NCBI GenBank assembly: GCA_029259935.1
Contig: JAJDEH010000419.1
Coordinates: 1 to 57,656, forward strand
Direction: 5' to 3'
Length of the DNA stretch: 57,656 nt
Origin: Planctomycetota bacterium
GTDB taxonomy: Bacteria > Planctomycetota > Planctomycetia > Pirellulales > Pirellulaceae
The notes below the pieces were generated by a model. The model had not been told where the DNA came from. It saw only the letters and a program-made list of their open reading frames with translations, and searched no databases. The position numbers and the translations under genes were made by a program. Shown here piece after piece: positions 1 to 9,100 of the stretch (its first letter is position 1; each line of letters opens with the position of its first letter).

Positions 1-1
1 C

Positions 2-90
2 CCAGCTAACGCTGGAGGCTCGCCGGTTCCCCCTTAAAAAAGGGGGGAGAACAGGAGAACGGTGTTCCCTCCTTTATAAGGAGGCGAGCC
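2..90. repeat. Clustered stem-loops (REP-like intergenic element)
   Basis: Four perfect inverted repeats are packed into 90 bases. CCAGC/GCTGG (2-15, loop TAAC) is followed by an outer GGCTCGCC (17-24) that pairs with GGCGAGCC (83-90). Inside that lie CCCCCTT/AAGGGGG (29-46) and CCTCCTT/AAGGAGG (68-84). The rest of the stretch up to the first gene at 309 shows no convincing coding region. The CCCCCTT...AAGGGGG core recurs at 26266-26282, which suggests a dispersed family. Its function is unknown; a transcript-end or REP-like role is inferred. Confidence 0.6.
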
Positions 91-308
91 CTTGACGTCT
101 AGGAAATCCGTGAAAACGGCGGCAGCATGTAGCCGCTGGCGTGAGCCGTAGAAGAGTTATACTGGACGGAGACAACTCAAAGCCTTGCGGAGTATTTCCG
201 GGAGCTATAGGAAGAGTATTTACGAGCACATGGTGAACCACCGCCAGGTCCGCACCTCTAGCCAACTGTGTGGTGAAACCCTGTCGTGTATTCATAAGTG
301 CGTGCGAG

Positions 309-1112
309 ATGAACATGAATCTTCACGAGTTCCTTGATTGCAACTACGGTGTGGATGGCGATGACGTATTGCGCCGAATGTTGGCCGACGGAGCCGACCC
401 GAATGCGTTGGTCGATGGCGAAGCGCCGCTGCATGTGGCCGTGCGACGTCGACGGAAAGAGGCGGTCGCCATTTTGCTGGACCATGGGGCTGAAGTAGAT
501 GCTCCGAATGCTCACGGAAAAACCGGTTTCGCTCACGCCATCCGACGCGGCTTCACGGAAGTGGCCGACTTGCTTGCCGATCGCGGTGGCAGTACGCGGC
601 TCAATGAAGCCGATCGCTTCGCGGTGGCGGTCGTCGAGGGCAAGCTTGACGAAGCACGCCAGATCCTCGCCGAGCATCCCTCGGTGGCTTGCACCGGTAA
701 CCCGGAGGAAGATCGTCTGCTGGCGGACATGGCGGGCCGCAATTCCACCGAACCGGTCGCGTTCTTGATCGCAGCTGGCGCGGATCTTGTCGCGCGGGCC
801 CTCGACGACGGAACGCCGTTGCATCAGGCCGCTTGGTTTGGCCAACCCGCGAATGCCCGTTTGCTGATCGAGGCCGGCGCGCCGCTGAATGACTTCGATT
901 CCGTACACGACAGCTCGCCCCTTGGCTGGGCCGTGCATGGTTCCCGCTACTCGGGCGGTGCCCAGCAGCGCGAGGAGGTGTACGTGGAGCTAGTTCGGAT
1001 GTTTCTCGAAGCAGGTTCGAGCTTGCATTACCCCGATCAACCCAACAACGACGCCTACCTCCGCCGCTTGCTGGACGATGCGGGTCCTCAAATCAAGAAA
1101 CTGCTGGAGTAG
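309..1112 (+). CDS. Ankyrin repeat protein
   Basis: A soluble protein of about 267 residues made mostly of ankyrin repeats. Two clear helix-turn-helix units are visible: one around GEAPLHVAVRRRRKEAVAIL with LLDHGAEVDAPN after it, and one around DGTPLHQAAWFGQPANARLL followed by IEAGAPLND. Weaker units continue to the C-terminus (MFLEAGSSLHYP). Ankyrin repeats bind protein partners and have no catalytic role of their own. No signal peptide is seen, so it is probably cytoplasmic. The ATG at 309 (MNMNLHEF) is preferred; an in-frame GTG at 270 would add 13 residues that do not look like ankyrin sequence. No strong Shine-Dalgarno supports either. The macro-domain gene follows 79 bases downstream on the same strand. 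Confidence 0.85.
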   Translation: MNMNLHEFLDCNYGVDGDDVLRRMLADGADPNALVDGEAPLHVAVRRRRKEAVAILLDHGAEVDAPNAHGKTGFAHAIRRGFTEVADLLADRGGSTRLNEADRFAVAVVEGKLDEARQILAEHPSVACTGNPEEDRLLADMAGRNSTEPVAFLIAAGADLVARALDDGTPLHQAAWFGQPANARLLIEAGAPLNDFDSVHDSSPLGWAVHGSRYSGGAQQREEVYVELVRMFLEAGSSLHYPDQPNNDAYLRRLLDDAGPQIKKLLE

Positions 1113-1191
1113 GTCAAATGAATCCGGGCGCGCGAATTGGCGAGAGATGTTGGAGTCCAGACCTTTAGCCCTTTCGTGAAGAACACTCCTG

Positions 1192-1671
1192 ATGAATGAA
1201 ATCCATTATCTAAAAGGCGATGCAACGCAGCCTCAGGCCAAGGGCGTCAAGATCATTGCGCACGTTTGCAATGACCTGGGCGGGTGGGGCAAGGGATTCG
1301 TGGTGGCCGTCAGCAAACGTTGGCAGCAGCCCGAAAAGGATTATCGTGACTGGCACCGGCATCGCTCAAAAAACGACTTCGCTCTCGGAGCCGTACAATT
1401 CGTTCAAGCTGAACGATACATTTGGATCGCCAATATGATTGGCCAACGCGGCATGAAAACCGGAAGCAAAGGGCCGCCTGTTCGGTATGACGCAATCGAA
1501 AAGTGCCTCACGCGTGTAGCCGCAAAAGCAAAGGAACTGTCGGCGTCGGTGCATATGCCCAGAATTGGCTGTGGTCTTGCTGGCGGGAAATGGGACAAGG
1601 TAGAACCGCTGATTCACAAAATCCTATCCACAGAGGACATCGCTGTGTACGTCTATGATTTTGACCCGTGA
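1192..1671 (+). CDS. Macro domain protein (ADP-ribose binding/hydrolysing)
   Basis: This 159-residue protein is a single macro domain. It opens with beta-strand sequence MNEIHYLKGDATQP, where the Asp of GDAT normally contacts the adenine of ADP-ribose. HVCNDLGGWGKGFVVAV then supplies the catalytic-loop Asn and the glycine-rich distal-ribose loop. RIGCGLAGGKWDKVEPLI is the phosphate-binding loop. The family binds or hydrolyses ADP-ribose, ADP-ribose 1''-phosphate or ADP-ribosylated macromolecules; this arrangement resembles the short Poa1p-like phosphatase group. Length is typical for a stand-alone domain. The substrate cannot be read from the sequence. The neighbouring ankyrin gene on the same strand could be co-transcribed with it. 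Confidence 0.88.
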   Translation: MNEIHYLKGDATQPQAKGVKIIAHVCNDLGGWGKGFVVAVSKRWQQPEKDYRDWHRHRSKNDFALGAVQFVQAERYIWIANMIGQRGMKTGSKGPPVRYDAIEKCLTRVAAKAKELSASVHMPRIGCGLAGGKWDKVEPLIHKILSTEDIAVYVYDFDP

Positions 1672-1712
1672 GGTGGTCGCTGAACTGACCGCTTGAGAGT
1701 TAACTCGGTGAG

Positions 1713-1961
1713 TTATTCCTCTTTCGCCATGAACTCAAATCTGTTCACTCTCTGGCCATCGACGTTGACGGTTTCCAGAAACATTTCCTTGGGGCGGACC
1801 CAGAGTTCTCGATCACCGTAGTCTTGCCGGTAGACGACCAGTTCTTCTTCGGTCTCGCTTTGGCGGGCCACGCCGAGGACGATGTATTCGTTGCCTTTGT
1901 AATGGCGGTAACGTCCTGGCTTCACTTTGATTCGCCTTGTGGCGGGGTATGTTCGAGGCAA
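1713..1961 (-). CDS. DUF1653 domain protein
   Basis: A small 82-residue protein matching the DUF1653 pattern: a basic start, then KPGRYRHYKGNEYIVLGVAR, an acidic turn (ETEEELVVYRQDYG) and RELWVRPKEMFLETV. The family is an all-beta domain of unknown function found alone or beside unrelated genes. There is no signal peptide or membrane segment. It begins 3 bases after the stop of the enolase-superfamily gene on the same strand, so the two are very likely co-transcribed, although no functional link is known. Confidence 0.85.
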   Translation of the reverse strand: MPRTYPATRRIKVKPGRYRHYKGNEYIVLGVARQSETEEELVVYRQDYGDRELWVRPKEMFLETVNVDGQRVNRFEFMAKEE

Positions 1962-1964
1962 AGT

Positions 1965-3047
1965 CTAGCAATCGACGTTATAACGAGTCAACTTTTCTGG
2001 ATCGCATTCAAGGCCCAGGCCAGGGGTGGTCGGTACGGCGATCTTGCCGTCCTTGATTTTGAAGGGCTCGGTAATCACATCATCTTCGAGGCCGAAATAC
2101 GTGCAGTCGTTCGCTAGGGGGTACGACTGGCAAGCGCCTGCAATGTGCAACATGGCGGCGGTCTTGGGGCCTAGGTCGTGCCCGCAGTGCATGATGCACG
2201 GCAAGCCAGCCGCTTGGCAGATGTAGCTGATTTGCACGCAGGGCAATATGCCGCCGGCGATGTGTGTGTCCGGCAAAATGAATTCGGCCGCGTCGTGGCG
2301 GATGATGTCGATGACGCTGGCGGGGTCGACAACGCTTTCGTTCAGTGCGATCGGAGTCTTCGTTCGTTGCCGCAGAGTGGCCGCTTCACTCAGCGGTTCG
2401 GCGGCGATCGGTTGTTCAAAGTACTGCAGGCTGTATTGCTCGAGCTGCTGGGCGAGTTGAATTCCCTCTTCAAGCGAATAGGCGCGATTGGGATCGATGC
2501 GCAGCCGGAGACGGTCGCCGACGGCATCTCGAACGCCGCGCACCATCTCGAGATCTTCCCGCATGTCCGATCCGGCTTTGGTTTTGAGTGTGCCAAACCC
2601 CTGCTCAACGTAGTAAGACGCGATCTCGCCCGCCCGCTCGTATGATTGAATCCCCATGCAAGCGGCCACTTCGACCTCGGGCCGAATGATGCCACCCAAC
2701 AAGACGGCGACCGGCTGGCCGACGGCTTTGCCGCAAATATCCCACAAGGCAAGTTCGATTCCGGATTTTAGCCGCGTTTGCAGCCGGCAATCACGATGAA
2801 AGGCTGAGATGTTTTGTGGATCGCGCCCGACCAGCCAATCCCGCGCCTCCCGCTGCATGCGACGCGCGCTGTTGTCGGGCAGAAAGTTGACGTTGAATTC
2901 GCCCCACCCCGTTAGGTCGTCGTCGGTATCCACGCGCACAATGGCGCTTTGTGTCGTCGAACTCGTACGAACGTGCGAGCGATAGGGGGCGATGGGTTCG
3001 ATCTGCGGAATTTCCACGATCCAAACAGAAACGTCGCGAACTTGCAC
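1965..3047 (-). CDS. Mandelate racemase/muconate lactonizing-family enzyme
   Basis: A 360-residue enolase-superfamily protein with the N-terminal capping domain (about 1-120) and TIM-barrel domain (about 125-340). Visible catalytic elements are the KTK pair (K155, K157), metal ligands D185 in RIDPNRAY, E211 in YFEQPI and E237 in ALNESV, then D260 in ILPDTHIAGG and H290 in HCGHDLGP. The last two resemble the Asp/His dyad of the mandelate racemase subgroup rather than the Lys of muconate lactonizing enzymes. It should abstract a proton alpha to a carboxylate on a sugar acid or similar substrate, which cannot be named. It follows the DUF1501 gene on the same strand after 41 bases, and DUF1653 follows within 3 bases. 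Confidence 0.9.
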   Translation of the reverse strand: MQVRDVSVWIVEIPQIEPIAPYRSHVRTSSTTQSAIVRVDTDDDLTGWGEFNVNFLPDNSARRMQREARDWLVGRDPQNISAFHRDCRLQTRLKSGIELALWDICGKAVGQPVAVLLGGIIRPEVEVAACMGIQSYERAGEIASYYVEQGFGTLKTKAGSDMREDLEMVRGVRDAVGDRLRLRIDPNRAYSLEEGIQLAQQLEQYSLQYFEQPIAAEPLSEAATLRQRTKTPIALNESVVDPASVIDIIRHDAAEFILPDTHIAGGILPCVQISYICQAAGLPCIMHCGHDLGPKTAAMLHIAGACQSYPLANDCTYFGLEDDVITEPFKIKDGKIAVPTTPGLGLECDPEKLTRYNVDC

Positions 3048-3088
3048 CCGTCACCTCCCGGCGGCTAGCTAATGATCTTGCGATCGAA

Positions 3089-4513
3089 TCAAACAACTTC
3101 CGAGATGACCTGGCCTTCGTCGAGTAAATATTGTGGCCGGCCTTGCGGATCGGCGATCGTGGTGGCGTAGGCATCAATTCCCAGATTGCGATACAGCGTG
3201 GCGAAGACGTCCTTGTAATGGACTGGCCGTGCGATGGCCGATCCAGCCTCGCGGTCGGTGGCGCCAATCACTTGACCATTTCGCATGCCGCCGCCGGCCA
3301 GCAGCGCCGGCCCCACGCGCGGCCAATGATGGCGGCCGCCGGTCTTGGGATCGATTCGAGGAGTGCGGCCGAATTCGCCCCAAACCACAATGGAAACGTC
3401 GTCCAACATTCCGCGTTCATCCAGATCGGTCACCAACGCATGGAGCCCATGATCGACGATGGGAATCAGATTACGAATTCGCGGAAAGTTCTTCGAATGG
3501 GTATCGAAATCACTAATCGAAATGCTAACGCAGCGAACTCCCGCTTCAATCGCCCGACGCGCCAAGAGAAACTTGCGGATCGACTCGGGCCCTTCGGCGG
3601 TATAAAACTGTTCACCGCCGCGCCGTTTCGCGGCAGTATATCGTTCCAGGATTCGTGGATCTTCCTTCGTCAAGTCCATCGCGTCGGCGAAGCGGCCGGA
3701 AGTCAAAATGCCGACCGCTTGTTGGTTGAAACTGTCCAGCGCGTTCATCATTCCCGAGGAGTCAACGTCGCGGCGAATCCGATCCAGCTTTTTCATCAGC
3801 GACGTACGGCTTTGCAATCGGTCGACACCCAGCGATTCGTTCAGCGTTAGGCTGGTGGTATGGCTGCCGCCTTGTCGCGCCAGTTCGCCCTTCATGCCCG
3901 CTTCCAATTCTCGCGTGAACATTTGGGAAATGTCGGGTCGGAACGGTTTAAAAGCGGGACCGAGAAATCCCGGCCGGGCGCTGTTGCGTACCAAAGGGCG
4001 TCCTTGCATTAAATCGATGAACGAGGGCGCGATGTCGGTGGGGCCACCTTGAAGTTTGGCCACCACGCTTCCCATGGCGGGCCGGCCACCCAGCGACTGT
4101 AGATCGTTGCGTCGAAAACCCGACTGGCATTGAAATGCGTCGTGGGCGCCGGCGGAACCAACCAGCGAGCGGATGAAGGTAAACTTTTCCGCGATCGAAG
4201 CCACCTTGGGCATCAGCTCGCAAATCCGCACGCCCGGCAGGCTGGTGGCAATCGGCGAGAACTCACCTCGAATCTCGACGGGCGCGTGCGGCTTTAGATC
4301 GATCGTATCCAGTTGAGGCGGGCCGCCATCAAGATGCACATTAATTACCGCTCGCCGCGAAGATCCGCTGCCCGCCGCAGCCTCGGCCCGCAACAAGTCG
4401 GCCAGCGTCAGGCCCGCGAAACCAACCGCGCCGACCGTGAGAAAGCCGCGTCGACTCACTCCATCACAATGGCGATATCTCTGTCCAGCAAACGTCAGCA
4501 CAATGCACCTCAC
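3089..4513 (-). CDS. DUF1501 domain protein, Tat-exported
   Basis: A 474-residue member of the DUF1501 family, which is greatly expanded in planctomycetes and shares the alkaline-phosphatase/sulfatase-like fold. The N-terminus carries a twin-arginine signal (CDGVSRRGFLTVGAVGFAGL), so the folded protein should cross the inner membrane by Tat. Family landmarks are INVHLDGGPPQLDTIDLKP near residue 60, GSAGAHDAFQCQSGF, SISISDFDTHSKNF and VVWGEFGRTPRI, which hold probable metal-binding Asp and His residues. The usual partner (a DUF1549/DUF1553 c-type cytochrome-like protein) is not adjacent, so this is an orphan copy. The upstream 124 bases are shared with the divergent ispF. Confidence 0.92.
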   Translation of the reverse strand: MRCIVLTFAGQRYRHCDGVSRRGFLTVGAVGFAGLTLADLLRAEAAAGSGSSRRAVINVHLDGGPPQLDTIDLKPHAPVEIRGEFSPIATSLPGVRICELMPKVASIAEKFTFIRSLVGSAGAHDAFQCQSGFRRNDLQSLGGRPAMGSVVAKLQGGPTDIAPSFIDLMQGRPLVRNSARPGFLGPAFKPFRPDISQMFTRELEAGMKGELARQGGSHTTSLTLNESLGVDRLQSRTSLMKKLDRIRRDVDSSGMMNALDSFNQQAVGILTSGRFADAMDLTKEDPRILERYTAAKRRGGEQFYTAEGPESIRKFLLARRAIEAGVRCVSISISDFDTHSKNFPRIRNLIPIVDHGLHALVTDLDERGMLDDVSIVVWGEFGRTPRIDPKTGGRHHWPRVGPALLAGGGMRNGQVIGATDREAGSAIARPVHYKDVFATLYRNLGIDAYATTIADPQGRPQYLLDEGQVISEVV

Positions 4514-4637
4514 TTAGGTTGTCTTGATTCCTTAGAGATTATCGCCTTTGAGTACTAAAATAAAGAGTCATTTATCCGTTCCCTTCCGGATGGCGACACT
4601 TGCTTCTTCATTCCGGCAGGATTAAAACGAAGCTAGG

Positions 4638-5141
4638 ATGGAAGGTACGCGGACCCGAGTACGAATTGGCATCGGCCATGACACCCATCGGCTGGGCGAC
4701 GGTGAATTCTTGCGCCTGGGCGGAATTGACATTCCTCACAACCGACGGGCGATCGGTCACAGCGACGCGGATGTGTTACTGCACGCGGTGACCGACGCCT
4801 TGCTAGGCGGTGCGGCGTTGGGCGACATTGGCGAGATGTTTCCGGATAACGATGAAGTGAATCGGAATCGAGATTCGGCCGAAATGCTGCGGCTCGCCTA
4901 TCAGCGCGTCATGCGCGGTGGGTTTCGTCTCGCGAATATTGACTGCATCGTGTTTGCTCAGCGTCCCAAAATTTTACCTTTTAAAGACCAAATACGGCGT
5001 CGGCTCGCGGAGATCCTAGAGGTCGGCGTGGAGGACGTTGGGTTGAAAGCCAAGACGGGCGAGTTGGTGGGACCAGTCGGCAACGAGGAAGCCATCATGG
5101 CCCAATGCGTTGCTCTACTGGTGCAAGAAAAAACTGAGTGA
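4638..5141 (+). CDS. ispF: 2-C-methyl-D-erythritol 2,4-cyclodiphosphate synthase
   Basis: IspF converts CDP-methylerythritol 2-phosphate to methylerythritol cyclodiphosphate with release of CMP, in the non-mevalonate isoprenoid pathway. The 167-residue length is normal for this trimeric enzyme. Metal ligands are seen in GIGHDTHRLGDG (D15, H17) and in the signature GHSDADVLLHAVTDALLGG (H49). GDIGEMFPD and the late KAKTGELVGPVGNEEA (CDP binding) are also intact. The ATG at 4638 begins just before the conserved RVRIGIGHD. No other pathway gene is nearby; the gene stands alone after a divergent promoter region shared with DUF1501. Confidence 0.97.
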   Translation: MEGTRTRVRIGIGHDTHRLGDGEFLRLGGIDIPHNRRAIGHSDADVLLHAVTDALLGGAALGDIGEMFPDNDEVNRNRDSAEMLRLAYQRVMRGGFRLANIDCIVFAQRPKILPFKDQIRRRLAEILEVGVEDVGLKAKTGELVGPVGNEEAIMAQCVALLVQEKTE

Positions 5142-5355
5142 AAATTGAATTGAAAGGAACGGATCGGCTACGCGTTTTTTTGCGGCATCCCTGGCCGACA
5201 GACCGTCGTAGAATCGTTTTTTTTTCGGTCGAGGGGCGTTTCAAGTTCGAGTCAGACGTCCTCCCAGAATCGCCGCTTGACCCATTGTGTTTGACAGGCA
5301 AAATACTGGACAAACTAACGGTAATTCATATTTTTCTCATTTTTACGCCACAACC

Positions 5356-5383
5356 TTGACACGACTACGTTTCGTGCTAATCT
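5356..5383 (+). promoter_or_regulatory. Possible sigma70-type promoter
   Basis: A consensus -35 box TTGACA (5356-5361) is followed after 16 bases by TAATCT (5378-5383), a weak -10 box. It lies in the 459-base gap between ispF and the Cys/His-rich gene and would give a leader of roughly 210 bases. A second TTGACA lies about 65 bases upstream but has no convincing -10 box. The -35 match is seen directly; promoter activity is inferred. Confidence 0.35.
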
Positions 5384-5471
5384 AACACACCTACCCTATG
5401 CGTTTAGTTCATTCTATCCACGCCTCCTATTTTAACTTTCAGGGCTAGAGAGGTTTGGTGAGAAAGGAATT

Positions 5472-5543
5472 GACCTAGGGTATATGACAGGTCGCAACCC
5501 TGGATGATCGCCGTCGCGTCCGGGGAGCGAGACCATTGGACGG
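5472..5543 (+). promoter_or_regulatory. Structured leader of the Cys/His-rich gene
   Basis: Within the long untranslated leader, GACCT (5472-5476) can pair with AGGTC (5489-5493) while AGGGT (5477-5481) can pair with ACCCT (5497-5501). The two stems interleave, as in an H-type pseudoknot. Just downstream, CCGTC (5511-5515) can pair with GACGG (5539-5543). It ends about 57 bases before the start codon. Pairing is visible in the sequence; any regulatory function is speculative. Confidence 0.3.
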
Positions 5544-5600
5544 CAACAAGAGTTTTTCTCGCTTACGGTACCTGTAAGAGTTTATTTGGAGGATTCTAGA

Positions 5601-6011
5601 ATGAATCGAATCGTAGTTTTTGGCGTCGCGCTTTTCTTCGCGATCGTCGGCATCGCCCTGTTGGGTGGTGAAAAGTCTGCTGTTGCTGGCCACGGCTGTT
5701 GTGGTTGTGCTTGTGACGGTTGTCATGCTTCTCATGGCTGCCACGGTTGTCACGGTTGCCACGGTTGTCAGGGTCCTTTGCGACGGCTGTTCCGTTGCCA
5801 CGGTTGCCATGGCTGTCATAGCTGCCACGGCGGTTGCCATTACGAACCCGTTCACTGCTGTGGCTGTGACGGTGGCGAAGTGATCGTTGAAGAAGTTATC
5901 GAAGAAGCTGTCGAAGAAGACGTTCCCGAAGCTCCGGCTGACGGCGACGCCGCTGCGGCCCGCTTCGAGCGAGCTCCGGTTGTTTTCCGCAAGGTTAGCT
6001 TCCGTCGTTAA
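5601..6011 (+). CDS. Secreted Cys/His-rich protein with overlapping CXXCH units
   Basis: A 136-residue protein whose first 30 residues form a signal peptide (hydrophobic core FGVALFFAIVGIALLGG, probable cleavage after AVAG). Residues 31-90 hold 17 Cys and 12 His, largely as repeated CHG triplets. Six windows match CXXCH: 38-42, 47-51, 50-54, 66-70, 69-73 and 72-76. An acidic Val/Glu stretch (93-111) and a basic tail ending FRKVSFRR follow. The ATG at 5601 is chosen because GGAGG (5588-5592) sits 8 bases upstream; a TTG at 5586 lies too early, overlapping that site. The gene stands alone, with a long structured leader and an intrinsic terminator. Metal or heme binding outside the cytoplasm is inferred; no family assignment is made. 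Confidence 0.85.
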   Translation: MNRIVVFGVALFFAIVGIALLGGEKSAVAGHGCCGCACDGCHASHGCHGCHGCHGCQGPLRRLFRCHGCHGCHSCHGGCHYEPVHCCGCDGGEVIVEEVIEEAVEEDVPEAPADGDAAAARFERAPVVFRKVSFRR

Positions 6012-6080
6012 TCAGCTTTGTTGACGCAGGTGGTCTGAGTTCACTGCCCTGTAACCTCAGTATCATCTCGACAAATCGCT

Positions 6081-6118
6081 AAGGTCGGATCTCAATTGAG
6101 ATTCGGCCTTTTGTTTTG
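6081..6118 (+). terminator. Rho-independent terminator
   Basis: A 13-base-pair stem without mismatches (two G-T pairs) closed by an AATT loop spans 6081-6110, starting AAGGTCGGATCTC, and is followed by TTGTTTTG. It lies 69 bases after the stop of the Cys/His-rich gene. The T-rich tail is on the plus side only, so it should end that transcript and not the convergent addA-like one. Confidence 0.85.
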
Positions 6119-6142
6119 CGCGTTTCGAATTTTCGCCGACAA

Positions 6143-9100
6143 CTAGGCGGTGGCATCAGTAAATGCCGGGGTGATCAACTTGGAAACGCCGGGCGAAACA
6201 AACAGTAACCGCGCTGAAATGCGATTCATGGGCAGATGAAACTGTTTGGAAACGGCTCGGCAATAAGCGTCGATCTGCGGCCGATAATACTCCACGGTTT
6301 CGGCGAACTGCTCCACGTTCGCGACGTCGACGGCATCGGTCTTGAAGTCAACCACATCCGCCGCGACGGGTTGATCGCCGTCGTACATCAGCACCAACCG
6401 GTCGATCGTGCCATTGAGAATCTGATCGCCATCGCGAACCACGAATCGGCCCTCGTTGTAAACTTGCAAGTTGAGCTTGCCGGGCTCCAATTCCGCGGGT
6501 AACAAGATCCCGTTTGGCGGATCATGCGGCGATATATAAAACGCGCGCGAAAGGCAGCTTGCAATCTCGTCCGCTTCCAGCATTTTGCAAAACCGTTTCA
6601 ACAACTGGCCCACGTTGAGCCCCGTTGTGTCGATCCGCGAGGCGACCTGCCGCAAGACCGCTTCATCAACGGTGCCGTCGTCAAGCCACTCCAGGCATTC
6701 GAACCAGGCATGAATCAATGTTCCACGGGTCAAGGCGGTCGTGTTGTCCAACCGCAGGATGTCGGCCACTCGCAGCCGTTGTCCGCCCTCGAGGCCGGAA
6801 GGGGACGTGAATTGCAGTCCGCTCTCGCGCCGGTCGAGCGATTGAGCAAGTTTCATCGCGGGCGCTTCAGTTTTGACCGCGCTTCTCGGCCGCTGGGCCG
6901 GATCGAAGGAGGGCCAATTGGGATCGCCCACCTGGAAGGCCGTCGTCCCTGGTTCGAGCTTCTCCTGCCCAGTCAAGGCGGCTCGCAACAACCCGGCAAA
7001 CGTTTTGTGCAGTGTTCGCTCGTTAGCTCTGGACGGTGATACGATCATGTGTAACGCGTGTTTGGCGCGGGTCAGCGCGACATACAAAACGCACATCGCC
7101 TCGCTGACCGCATCCTCGGTCGTGCCGTGGAACAACTGCTGCAGGTCATCCGGCAGCAGAGCTTGTACTTGAACACTACGATAGAGGCAGACCTGGTCCA
7201 CCGGTTGGGTGGGGTCGGGTTGTCCGACCACGCAGCGGCCATTTTGTCCCAGCAGTTCGGCGTCCAAATCGGGCAGGACGACCGCGTCGAATTGAAGGCC
7301 CTTGGCCTGGTGAACCGTCATGACACGGACGTCGGCGGTGGTCGGATCGGACACACGCTGGCCTTCGACGTAACGAACAAAATCGCGGCTCCGCAATGTA
7401 GCGATCGACTGAAACTCGAAAGCCAATTCGACCATTTGTTGCAGCCGGTTGCGATCGCGCCGGTTACAACTCGCGGCGAGCATTTCGGCCCAGCGATGGA
7501 TCGTGGGGCCGTAACCGTCCGCCATCAGCGACCGACGCGCCTCGCGGCTCAGCTTCTCCGCCGCTTGGTCATCGGCATGATACGCAAAATCGAGCAGCGG
7601 ACCCAAGGGCGAGCGGGCCAGATGAAAACGGGCCGCGCGGTCGTGGGGATGATCGGCCAGTTTCAATAGCGAGATCATGACCTGCACGGCCGCCGAATCG
7701 GTGAGCGGATTGCCTCCTTCTTCACTGGCCGGCACGCCGCGCCTTCTCAGTTCGTAGATCACCTGCGCCACGACCGTGTTGCGCCGGCACAACACGCCAA
7801 CGCTACGGCCGGGACATTCTTGCACAAGCTCGTCGATTTTCTCCGCGGTGTAGCGCAGCGTGGCATCGATCTGCCGTTCGTCGGCGCTTCCGCGCGGAGC
7901 GGTGATGAGTTCGGCATAGCCATGCAGATCGTGCATGGCCGTGGTGTGCCGCTCGAATTTCTTACACCACTGGCCAACACCGTGCTCCAAGGTTTCCAGA
8001 TTTGGATGGTCCGTCAGATTCGTGAACACTCGATTGACGGTGTCGATAATCGGCTGCGCGGATCGGCGGCTTTCGTTCAGAGTTTCGTGCTGAAGGTCGT
8101 CCAGTTGTGCTTCCAGGGCATTGAAGATTTCCGAGCGCCCGCCCCGCCAGCCATAAATCGCTTGCTTGACGTCGCCCACGCAAAAGAACGACGATTGTCC
8201 GCCGAGCCAAAAGAAGGATTGCTGGCCGCTGCGTTTTGTGACCCGTTCGGCGAACGGCCTCAGCACAAGCCACTGCGCCAGCGACGTGTCTTGGAATTCG
8301 TCGAGCAACAAGTGCGATAGCGGGGCGTCGAGCCGATATTGATGCTGGCCATGATCGTGGGTGGCCAACCGCGACAAGAATCGCGTAATGTCCTCGAACC
8401 GCAGCACGCGCATTTCGTGTTTGCCGCTTTGATAGACTTTATCGAATTTTTCCAGCAGTTCGTGGGTGCCGGCGGTTTGCTTGGCCAACGCGTCGATGAT
8501 TTGCGCGCGGGCGTGGCCCAGCAACCGCTGATAGATCGAAATTAAATCCGTCGAAATTGGTTTGCTGCCGAAGGCCGTCTTGCCTTCCATTACTTTGGCC
8601 GCGAGCCCCTTGCTGATAAACAGTTCCCAGTCATTGAGCATCGCCGCGCGCCAATCGTTTTCGCGCGCACGTTGCCAACGCTTGTCCTCGGGGATTTCGA
8701 CGGTGTGCAACTGTTCGGTGGTCTCCAGCAGTTTTTCGTTCGTTAGGAATTTTGGTTCAGGGAATCTCCGCCAGGCGTCCGCTTCCGTTTCCACGTACAA
8801 GTCGTACAAGTGTTTTACGGTTTCCCGGATCAGGCTGCTCACCGACCGCTCGGCCTCGCCTTTGGTTAGCAAGTTCATCAGCCGCGAGACTTCGCGAGTC
8901 GAACCGCTTTGCAAGATCGCTTCGATCGATTCATTGCGAAGCTGTGCGTCGTGGATTTCCTCGACAATTTTCCAGCCTGGCGGCAAACCCAATTCCAAGC
9001 TGAGCGACCCGGCCAACTGCGAAAAGAAACTATCCAGCGTGCAAATGCGCAGCCGGTGCAGATTACGAGTCAACTGGGCCAGCAATTCCAAGCACCGCGC

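Noticed and set aside
258..938. 226-residue minus-strand frame under the ankyrin gene
   Set aside because: Lies antisense to a clear ankyrin protein and has no family signature; a shadow of its codon bias.
5475..5855. Thr/Ala/Val-rich minus-strand frame across the Cys/His gene
   Set aside because: Composition simply mirrors the CHG codon repeat on the other strand.
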